Shown here piece by piece: positions 55,646 through 64,000 of a stretch of 64,000 nt of DNA. A program made the translations under genes and the position numbers. Under the pieces are notes generated by a model that saw only the letters and a program-made list of their open reading frames with translations, had not been told where the DNA came from and searched no databases. The stretch's first letter is position 1. The number at the start of each line of letters is the position of its first letter. Location: the NCBI GenBank assembly GCA_001600615.1, contig BCKK01000009.1, positions 372,156 through 436,155 on the forward strand, read 5' to 3'. The DNA comes from Dioszegia crocea (lineage: Eukaryota > Basidiomycota > Tremellomycetes > Tremellales > Bulleribasidiaceae).

Positions 55646-57001
55646 CTACTTTGATCTCCTCAGCCCCTCCCTCTGCGCCAAAGCTCGCCGAATTGCAGGT
55701 ATCGCACTCAGATCCTCAGGCCGCTCTACGTATTTCCCTTGCCTCTCGCGCTCCTCATCTCCCTCTCTCTTGGCTCCCTCCTCATGCTCAAATCTACTCC
55801 TCAAGATCCGCCCTACAGCATCATACGAAATGCCAAACTTCTCGCCTAGCGCCGCCCGATTATGTAGCTTTGGATCGGCCTGGTGGAGTAGTCGAAGAGC
55901 CACCATGGCTGCGAAAGTGAGTTTCTTGGTCGGTGCCCATTTTGTAGGGTCAGAGGGAGCGGGAGGAGCAGGCGTGGAGTTGGGCGACATCGCAGAGGGT
56001 TGCTGGATTGGAGGGAACGCGTCCCGCTCGTCCGATCGATGCCCCACTCGACCCCCTCCATTCTCTCGGGGCCGCCAGTTGCTGTAGCCTGACTGAAACC
56101 CTTCACCGCCCGCGCCCTCGCTCTTGCGAAATCCGAGTGAATACGTGAACCCATCATTCACTTTCGCTGGCGCATCTCGACTGTTCTCCTTGTCCGCCCG
56201 CTCCCCACGTATGGCTGGTCTCGCCATGGTAGGACCTGAGCCATGCCGCTGTGGGGCGGAGGCCTCCCCACGCCTGAGAAGTCCTTCCATGTAATTCTCA
56301 AGCTGATGTACTGGCCTCCCAGCACCCCTCTCAGCGGCGGCCGCCCGAGGCACGAAAGGCCGCCTCTGTCCCTCACCGCCCTCTTTCCAGGTAGACCTGA
56401 ACCTCGATGCGAAATCCGGCCTTCCTGTATCAAGCGTCCCATTCCGGTCCTCACCTCCCATCCGGGGAGCATGGCCACTTCGATTCTGCCGCTCCTCACG
56501 CATCTCTGTACGTGGTGCTCCTGACGCCCGATCCCCATAACGCTCCCTGACCCCGTCCCTGCCCTCCCTTTCCCCGGGACCAGATCGCGGCGGATATGGT
56601 TCTCTCCTTCTTTGACGAGACTCCTCCCGCCCCGAACTCCCTGACTGGAAAGGGTAGCCCCCTCCGCCCTGTTTCTCTTCCCTGAACAGGACTTTTCCCC
56701 CTAGGGGACCGAAAGGTTCTCTATCGGGCCCTTTGGTCTTGGGCGCAAGCCCGAATGATCTACGAGCTCCACCGCTTTCTTCTCTGTGACCACCTCTTGA
56801 CCGCCCTCGTGTATCCTCACTCCCACCATCGCGTGGCGCGTGGTCGCGAAATGCAGTCGGCGTGGCGTCTGCCCGGTTGGCTCTTAGACCGAAAGCTACT
56901 GGTCTTCTTCCATCTTGAGCTTGGGTAGAAGTGGAGAAGGTTGCTCTAGGGAGGAAAGTTGAGCGAGAGGTATAAGCCAGGCTGAGAGCTCGAGGATGCA
57001 T
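55646..57001 (-). CDS. RRG9: Rrg9/neugrin-like mitochondrial protein
   Basis: The single exon of 451 codons starts MHPRALSLAYTSRSTFLPRA, a typical mitochondrial targeting sequence. A long Arg/Gly-rich disordered region follows. The conserved domain lies near residues 358-405: KKLTFAAMVALRLLHQADPK and LGEKFGISYDAVGRILRSRF. This helix-turn-helix-like segment is the Rrg9/neugrin signature. Yeast Rrg9 is required for respiratory growth and mitochondrial DNA maintenance; vertebrate neugrin supports mitochondrial 16S rRNA and ribosome assembly. The long RGG-like linker is unusual compared with the short yeast protein and could bind RNA, which is inference. It is convergent with the ABC1-kinase gene, 131 bases between stops. 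Confidence 0.85.
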   Translation of the reverse strand: MHPRALSLAYTSRSTFLPRATFSTSTQAQDGRRPVAFGLRANRADATPTAFRDHAPRDGGSEDTRGRSRGGHREESGGARRSFGLAPKTKGPDREPFGPLGGKVLFREEKQGGGGYPFQSGSSGREESRQRRREPYPPRSGPGEREGRDGVRERYGDRASGAPRTEMREERQNRSGHAPRMGGEDRNGTLDTGRPDFASRFRSTWKEGGEGQRRPFVPRAAAAERGAGRPVHQLENYMEGLLRRGEASAPQRHGSGPTMARPAIRGERADKENSRDAPAKVNDGFTYSLGFRKSEGAGGEGFQSGYSNWRPRENGGGRVGHRSDERDAFPPIQQPSAMSPNSTPAPPAPSDPTKWAPTKKLTFAAMVALRLLHQADPKLHNRAALGEKFGISYDAVGRILRSRFEHEEGAKREGDEERERQGKYVERPEDLSAIPAIRRALAQREGLRRSK

Positions 57002-58005
57002 AATGGTATGCGATATACAAGCAGGCGGGCGACCAAAATTTCGCCAAGGTCGCGCTCACTTCCGACGGAAGCTTGGCCAACTGGCCACCTTCGAGGGTAG
57101 AGAGAAGGTTGACCGACTGATGTTCTCACTGCCACGAAATTGAGAGCTATCAGTGTGCAGTAAGCAGTTGTCCAACAGGGGACATGAGGATAGGTTGGAT
57201 GCATTAGTTGTAGGGCTGTACACAATTAGGCAGCATTCTGCGCCATTGACTCGGCCATGGCGGCAAGGATGGCCGAAGTTGCTTATCATCACGTCATGAC
57301 ATGTTCCCAAGTCCAGGCTCCAGTCAACCCCAAGCCAGGCTGAGAGCATGCTTTATCATCCGCCCTCTACCAGTCTACGTCTATCGTACATATACCTCTG
57401 ACGTATATGTGGCATAGACGGACAGCACTTCGCCGCCATCTTCACTGTCTCAGCGCTCGGACGGACTCATCGGCTATCAACGCTAGGGCCGGGTAAGGAA
57501 CCGAGGGAAGGAAGTCTGGATCCACCTATACCCCACCGGGATCTCGGCTTGGAGCCTGGCCCATCATAGTTTCATCCCGAGTATAACCTCCCTTTCTTCC
57601 ATCTACACTTCACCCACACCTCTGACATCTCTCGGCTGTCATCCGCCACCACCCAGTGTACGACCCCTTCAACCCGACACTCTCCACCCGATTCCTGGAC
57701 GGTCCAGTAAGTCTTTCTCGCCCGCCTAGCATCTTTCACTGCAAAATCAAGGCTATGCATCGTCCTTTGTCCACAGCTTCGTCTCCTTGTATCTACCAGT
57801 TTCATCATCCTCGGCAGTCTCGGCGAAGCGAAAGGACAAGGAGGCGGTGGCAATTTCCCCCCATCAGCCTACGTGAGGCCGCACAGCCCTTGGATTCACC
57901 TCAGGACCCTGGAGGTTCTAGGGTGGCTTTACTCTGTATATAAAGACACAGCTGATTCACATAGGCATCGAAGACACATTCTTATCGACCGATACCAACG
58001 TCAAC
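57002..58005. other. Divergent promoter region, Rrg9 / RING-H2 gene
   Basis: About 1 kb between outward-facing genes. It holds a strong TATA box for the RING-H2 gene at 57937-57944; no gene was recognised. Confidence 0.45.
57937..57944 (+). promoter_or_regulatory. TATA box of the RING-H2 gene
   Basis: TATATAAA lies 62 bases upstream of the end of the leader, with the ATG at 58006. It is a consensus-quality element at a normal distance. Confidence 0.6.
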
Positions 58006-60242
58006 ATGCCCAATCCACCTGCACCGCTCATGCTGCGTCGGTCATCCCTTTCTCCGGGAATCAACCTTCCCAGCGCATTTCTCACACACAATCATCCCGC
58101 CTCTCATTCTATACCCATCCCTCAACTCTCTTACTCTGATGGCGTACCCCCAATGACTGGATCATCTGCCTTCGGCACCCCAACCTACCTTCAGACTCCC
58201 CCGACTTCCGCCGATCCATCACGCACGGTGCTTATCAACCCCTCCTCCCCATCTTCCTCCCCCATGCCGAAAGGCTTCCCTCATGCGGCCGATCTCCTCG
58301 GTGGCCCAAGCGAGACCTCCAGCAGCCGACGACCCACTCCTGCGCCCTCCTCCATCGACGACGTCGACGAGATCACCTCACCCACACCCTCAGAAGTTTC
58401 CTCGTCACCTACTGTCGAGCGAGTCACACGGGTCCGAGAGCGCATCGCAGCTAGGCGAGCCGAGTGGGCAGTGACGACTGAGGCACATCATCGGTCGCAC
58501 TCGCGTCATATCTTTGATAGCGAGCCGGTTCCAGAACCCAGCCTGGCGGAACTGTCTCGTCTGGTGGACCGAGGGAGGATTGCCCCAGGTTCTCCTCTCC
58601 GTCTGCCTAACGAGTACATTCCCACGCCAGCTGGGTTCAGCTTTGGGGGCAACTCGATAGAGTCACCTACCTACCCTTTCCCCGGATCCGTCTCAATCCC
58701 TCCCTCTCGTCCTACTTTGCGGCCTGCTCCAAACCCAGCCCCTCTTCGCCTACCTGCGGAGTACGTACCCACACCGGCTGGTTTCAGCTTTGGCGGTAAC
58801 GCTACTGGACCACCTGGCTACCCTTCGTTCGAATCCATCTCCATCCCCCAACCGCGGCACGATACGCCGCAGCATGCCCAAACTCAAGCTGCCCAACAAT
58901 CGCTCACTGGTCATTCTGTCCTCCCATCAATACCCGCGCCCAGATCGACCGCAGCTCCCTTCTTACCTATACCCCGACCAGCAAACAGCACCTTCGGTGC
59001 CTTTCCCCAACCCCCTACGACAGGGATGCTGAATGCGCCTGACGAGAGCCGCTCTGCTGCACGTCCTCGTGTCCCGGAGTGGCTTGACCAGAATTTTCAG
59101 TGGACGGGTATCCTTGCCAACGAGGAATCCATCGCCAATGCCTTACAGGCGGAAATGGCACAACTCGGGCCACAATATAGCATGCCACCCCATGCCAGTG
59201 TCGATCAGCAGACTGCTTTCTCTCCACTCGTCAGTATGTGGAATCATACAATCCAGCAAACTGTGGATCGGCGATTGGCCGTGGAGCCGCAGCGGGACGC
59301 TCGGATGGCGGCGCACCTTCGCGAGGGCTATTCCCAGGCTCGCCTTGCGGCATTGGACCAAGGGGCGGCCAGAGGTATGCATGCCACCGCACAATGGGCA
59401 CACGATCATGCGGCGGAGCAGGACATGCGCCGACTTGATGCAGTGGCCGGGCCGGGAGGAAGGGGGACATGGGGCGAGATTCCTATTGACACTGGCTATG
59501 CCTATCCTCAACCCATATCTCGGATCGAGCCACCCGGTGCCCCTCCCGCCTCCTCTCATCCCTCGCTTCGACACCATAATCGCTTCCTCGGAATGGAAGA
59601 TCCACTCCATCGGCCCGTCTTTGATCCTCCACCCTACCGCACACTCCTAAGCAACATGGACTGGTTCGATTATGGCACCGTCCTAGAGCCAGAGCTAGGT
59701 ATGGAAGCAGAGCTCCTGGCACGAGCCCAGAGCTCGCCTTTCGACGCTACAACTAGCTCCAGGCATACTCTGTTCCGCGCGGGGCAGACCGAGGACGAGA
59801 TGAAGTCGGTGGTGCGGATGGTAGCGAGGGGCGTGTCGAGGCTGCCCCCAAGAAACAGGAAGGCAGTAGCGGAAAGCGTGGTGTCTAAGCTTAAGTGGTG
59901 CGATCGTGAGATCAAAGAGGGTGAAGAAGACGAGACGATCTGCGCAGTTTGCCACGATGATGTGAGTACTAAAAAGGAAGAGAGATTTTGCTAACTGAGT
60001 AGTACGAGAACGAGTCTTGTATAGCAGTAACGCCGTGTAAGCATATGTACCATAACAATTGCCTCAATGTGAGTACGGACTTCTATACTGACCTAGACCT
60101 CGCTGATGATCAGGTATGGCTGGACCAACCGCTCATCTCGTCGTGCCCGATGTGCCGCCGAGACCTGGCTGTGCTAGCTTGCGTAGAGAGGATGTTGGGG
60201 AAGGGCAAGGAGGTGGCTAAGGCGCTGTGGATGTCAGTGTGA
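58006..60242 (+). CDS. RING-H2 finger protein, putative E3 ubiquitin ligase
   Basis: A 652-codon first exon is followed by two short exons, about 720 residues in all. Most of the protein is disordered and rich in Pro and Ser. Residues about 197-236 and 246-285 are a direct duplication (LRLPNEYIPTPAGFSFGGN and LRLPAEYVPTPAGFSFGGN). A central region contains WLDQNFQWTGILANEESIAN and Ala/Arg-rich helices. The C-terminal RING-H2 reads ICAVCHDDYENES, TPCKHMYHNNCLNVWLDQPL and SCPMCRRDL, a full C3H2C3 zinc-ligand set. Such proteins bind E2 enzymes and ubiquitinate targets; the substrate is unknown. There is no membrane segment. A strong TATA box stands 62 bases before the ATG. Confidence 0.87.
58594..58857 (+). 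repeat. Internal duplication in the RING-H2 gene, 147-base period
   Basis: Two adjacent copies begin at 58594 and 58741. Each encodes PLRLP(N/A)EY(I/V)PTPAGFSFGGN followed by a more diverged tail ending SIP. Spacing is 49 codons, so the duplication is in frame. Confidence 0.85.
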
Positions 60243-60410
60243 TGGGGAATTCAGTGGTGATCACCCGTGTAATTTGAATCATGTAGATTTTATGGTGGAA
60301 TATACGATGTTGTGATGTGATGACCTTTCCTACATTTCCTGCTTGAGTCAACGCTCCCTTGAACGCTAGTAACAGTCTATACACATACATGAAGCACAAC
60401 CCGTACGCGT

Positions 60411-61592
60411 CTAGAATACTGGTATATAATCATCCACCCGATCCTTGGCATCCTGCGCGATGCACTCTGCTATCCAGGTCAAATTCCGGACTTCCTGCTC
60501 CTTGAGCTTAACAAAGCTGTAAAACACAGCATACTGGAACTGCTGCAAGAATGACAGCTTGTTGAGCTCGACATCATACTTGAAGAACTCGTCTTCGAGC
60601 GAGCTCGAATCTCCCTCTCCAGCTCCGCCGCCACCGCCAGTCGCTCCCGCCTTGTCAAAGAACGCCTTGTACTCCCCAATGTGCTCAACGGCAGCTACGA
60701 CCTGCTCAATCTCCTCTGCGCGCGCTAGTGCGTTATTGCCCTCGGGATAGAGTCGGCCGATCGTAGGGAATAATCGAGCCCGCTGGTCTTTTGATAGTTC
60801 GGTACCAAAGGAGTTGATGGTGATGTTAAGCGTACGTCTATCGGCCTCGAATGCGAGGATACGCGACATAATTTCGCTTGTAGGGGAAGGGAGGGTTTGG
60901 CAGAATGCGTGGAAATCTTCAAGGTAGGCTTTGTATAGGGAGTTTCGGATGATTTCGATATTCAGATCGTCAAGATCTTGCGCAGACAGGCAGTCCTGGA
61001 AGTATGGTGCTGGAGATTAGCTCAATCAAGACATGACTTACCCAGCGGCGTCTCGACCAAAACTGAATGATACAGCTCCTCCACGTTTGTCGCCACGCAC
61101 AGCGCGGGCATCGTGTCGAAGACACCGAGCGGGTGACATCTGTCTAGAAGTTCATGTGTGTCTCGCTCGTGAAGTGTTCCCAACGTCAACAAGATGACAT
61201 TGTCAATCATGTAGGCGTAGGTGATGTAGTCCATGAAGGTGGCTAGGGGTTCGACGGCGTTGGTGCGGAGGTAGTGGAATTCGGCGACAAGCTTCTCCGT
61301 AGCCTTGTCGGCGATGGTGGATGTGGAAAGGGGGAGGGGTTCGTTTGCTAGGAAGTTGCCATAATCGGTGGAGGCGAGCTGCATTCTGAAATCTGTAATC
61401 AGCGATGATGAAGGAGTGAACGTACCTTCTAGATTCTCGCATTGAGTCAAGTTGTGGTAGTTGGCTTGAGTCAACAGACCGCCCTTATAGCCTCGTACAA
61501 CGCCCTCCAGGAACCCAGCGTCCATCTGGAATATTAGCACAAGTTGCAATCTATGCGGGAATGTGACCCACGTTGAACCCTAATGCCTCCAT
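60411..61592 (-). CDS. VMA6: V-type proton ATPase subunit d
   Basis: This stalk subunit couples the rotating V1 axle to the membrane ring of the vacuolar proton pump. The first exon MEALGFN splices to [20 protein letters not shown]. Blocks typical of Vma6 follow: [94 protein letters not shown] and [19 protein letters not shown]. About 360 residues. One difference from yeast is a Gly/Ser insertion near residue 300 ([15 protein letters not shown]), probably a loop. The stop lies 168 bases from the convergent RING-H2 stop. Confidence 0.95.
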
Positions 61593-62130
61593 CTTGGTCT
61601 GAGCGGGTGTGAGGTATGAAATGTAGTGTAGGGATCACTCCGGTTCTGAGTAGATCGGCAGAAACGAAGAGAATAGGCGTTAGATCGTTACGGATCTCCC
61701 GGCAGTAATGACGATCGAGCTGGTAAAGTCCAATCGAGCGTAGGGAGGTAGAGGTCGATGTGGAGGTCGTTTATCAGCAGCGGCGATTCTGCGTTTTGTA
61801 TGCTCCTCTTGGAACTTCCGTGTGGCCAGCCTGGTTGCTTTGCACACTTCTCGCTTAGATTGCTGTGTGCGTTGGCTTGATATAACCAAGCAGTGATGTG
61901 ATAGGTATGATATGGGAGGGTGGATGTATGCGATGAATGGATGGTGGCAAGGGCAAGGCTGATATGGCCACTTCCGCTGTTAGTGTAAATGCCACGTCAC
62001 TTCACCCTCGTGCCCGTGCCTGACTAAGGCGGACGCGACTTGATCAGCAGAAATTTTTCAAATGGCTGTCTCTTTTGGCCAAAGCATTCTTCAGCTGCAG
62101 CCCACACCCATCTATACATACAATCACACA
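61593..62130. promoter_or_regulatory. Divergent promoter region, V-ATPase d / IMP dehydrogenase
   Basis: The two housekeeping genes start outwards from this interval. No gene is seen; the segment just before 62131 is pyrimidine-rich with CTATACATA, as in leaders of highly expressed fungal genes. Confidence 0.45.
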
Positions 62131-63992
62131 ATGGCACCTAACGGTACAGCAAACGGAGACGGGAACGGCTCGCCCGCCTACTCCAAGTCCCTTCTCTCGC
62201 CCGCCGACGCTCTGGCCACTCTGGAGCAATACACCCGAGGCGACGGTCTCTCGGTTGCCGAGTTGATGGACAGCAGGAAGAATGGGGGTTTGACGTACAA
62301 TGACTTTCTGATGTTGCCCGGGCACATCAGCTTCCCGGCTAGCGTCGTGAGCTTGCAGACCAAGTGAGCTGCATTTTGGACCTGACCAGATATAAAATTG
62401 ACAAACAAGGGTCACACGCAACATCGTCCTCAACACACCCTTCATCTCTTCCCCCATGGACACTGTCACTGAGTCCCGCATGGCCATCTCTCTTGCCCTG
62501 CACGGCGGTCTCGGTATCATCCACCACAACTGCACCGCTGAGGACCAGGCGGCGATGGTGCGCAAGGTCAAGAAATTTGAGAACGGATTCATCACCGACC
62601 CAATCTGCCTGCCTCCTGACAGCACTGTCGGAGAGTGAGTTGCTTTAGTCACTGGTCGTCATAGCTGATAGTCAGCGTTGTTGAGATCAAGAACGCCATG
62701 GGCTTTGCTGGCATTCCCATCACTGGTGAGTGTTGAATTCGTAAATGTGAACTGTGCTTACGGTCAGAATCCGGCCGAATGGGCAGTAAACTCATCGGTA
62801 TCGTCACCGGCCGAGACGTCCAGTTCCGAGACCCCTCAACTCCCCTCTCCTCAGTCATGACCACCGAGCTTGTCACCGCTCGTTCCGGTATCACCCTCGA
62901 GGAAGCCAACACCATCCTCCGCGACTCAAAGAAGGGTAAACTTCTTATCGTCGATGGCAGCGACAACCTTGTCGCCCTGGTTGCCCGGTCTGATCTGCTC
63001 AAGAACCAAAACTACCCCCTCGCTTCCAAAGTCCCCTCGTCCAAGCAGCTCTACTGTGGTGCCGCTATCGGAACTCGACCTGGAGACAAGGACCGTCTCA
63101 AGTTGCTCGTTGAAGCGGGTCTTGACGTTGTCGTCCTTGACTCCTCACAGGGTAACTCCATCTTCCAGATTGAATTCATCAAATGGATCAAGCAGACCTA
63201 CCCCAACCTCGAGGTCATTGCTGGAAACGTGGTGACGAGGGAGCAGGCCGCGCAGCTTATCGTCGCGGGAGCGGATGCCCTGAGGATCGGAATGGGATCC
63301 GGCAGTATCTGCATCACTCAGGAGGTCATGGCTGTAGGCAGACCGCAAGGGACAGCCGTTTACGCCGTTTCAGAATTTGCCAACCGGTAAGTCTTACCGA
63401 AGACTTTAGCTAAGGTCAGATTCGGTATCCCAACCATTGCGGACGGTGGTATTGGTAACATCGGTCACATCGCCAAAGCCCTCGCTCTCGGTGCGTCTGC
63501 AGTAATGATGGGCGGTCTTCTCGCCGGAACGACCGAGTCACCCGGAGAATACTTCTACCACGAAGGCAAGCGTGTCAAGATATACCGTGGGATGGGTTCT
63601 ATCGAGGCGATGGAGCACACAGCACCCAAGGGGTCGTCAAAAGTCGCCAAGGCGCTCGGTGCCGACAACGCGGCTACGGCACGGTACTTCTCCGAGGCGG
63701 ACTCGGTCAAGGTTGCGCAGGGTGTCAGCGGAGACACTGCGGACAAGGGGAGCATGACCAAATTTGTGCCATACCTGTTCACAGGTCTGCAGCACAGTTT
63801 GCAGGATGCCGGTGTGAAGAGGTGAGGCACTTCACAGCTGTGGCTAGAGTGCGGGCTGACGACTTCAGCGTGACCGAGCTGCAATCCGAGTGCAAATCCG
63901 GTGGTGTGCGCTTCGAGCTCCGCACAGCATCTGCGCAAGTCGAGGGCGGTGTCCACGGCTTGAACAGCTACAACAAGCGACTCTTTGCCTAG
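62131..63992 (+). CDS. IMD1: Inosine-5'-monophosphate dehydrogenase
   Basis: This enzyme oxidises IMP to XMP with NAD, the limiting step of GTP synthesis in the cytosol, and is the target of mycophenolic acid. The N-terminus [20 protein letters not shown] leads to [40 protein letters not shown] and [23 protein letters not shown] repeats follow ([32 protein letters not shown]). The barrel continues with [20 protein letters not shown] and the catalytic Cys loop [19 protein letters not shown], then [20 protein letters not shown] and [10 protein letters not shown]. The end is [10 protein letters not shown]. About 540 residues. An in-frame upstream ATG at 62062 would add 23 residues ([11 protein letters not shown]...); the downstream ATG is preferred for its context CACAATGGC. 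Confidence 0.94.
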
Positions 63993-64000
63993 AATTCGCC

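Overview
The window is nuclear DNA from a basidiomycete fungus, most likely a tremellomycete (Cryptococcus-like) yeast. Nearly every gene has several short introns (about 45-70 bases) with GTAAGT/GTGAGT donors and a CTGAC/CTGAT branch site close to the acceptor. Proteins match fungal families, and there are a yeast-type cutinase-like enzyme and CPL1-domain secreted proteins, which are typical of Tremellomycetes. The species cannot be named from sequence alone. No tRNA, rRNA, transposon or CRISPR array was recognised.

Left block (1-18 kb, almost all on the minus strand): a cutinase-like esterase cut by the window edge; eEF1B gamma; a USP36/42-like deubiquitinase; mitochondrial isovaleryl-CoA dehydrogenase; S-adenosylmethionine synthetase; a tandem cluster of secreted cysteine-rich CPL1-domain proteins (two intact copies with a 5'-truncated copy between them); and a DNA polymerase beta-like family X polymerase with a mitochondrial-type N-terminus.

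Middle block (18.6-31 kb): DPM3; ESCRT-III Vps24; an Nbs1/nibrin-like FHA-BRCT protein of the Mre11 complex, divergent from Vps24; a cytochrome P450 whose reading frame requires a 7-base microexon; the respiratory supercomplex factor Rcf2; and an F-box protein interrupted by an in-frame TAG.

Right block (31-64 kb): auxilin/Swa2; a three-membrane-segment protein of unknown function; a Crg1/Tmt1-like methyltransferase; a germinal-centre-type kinase; two low-complexity proteins of unknown function; CCT2 chaperonin; a 2.7 kb gene-poor stretch; a Pcl/Pho80-type cyclin; an unusually long mitochondrial protein joining a DNAJC28-type conserved domain to an ADCK2/Cqd1-type ABC1 kinase; Rrg9; a RING-H2 protein with an internal 147-base duplication; V-ATPase subunit d; and IMP dehydrogenase.

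The genes are mostly independent housekeeping functions rather than a pathway cluster. Recurrent themes are mitochondria (IVD, polymerase X, Rcf2, Cqd1-like, Rrg9), genome maintenance (Nbs1, polymerase X) and the secreted surface (cutinase, CPL1 array). The most unusual items are the CPL1-domain array, the DNAJC28-domain/ABC1-kinase fusion, the putative mitochondrial polymerase beta, and two apparently broken reading frames (the F-box gene, and a frame conflict in the Nbs1 gene). Gene ends are exact where a start or stop codon was read. Intron borders were inferred by eye.
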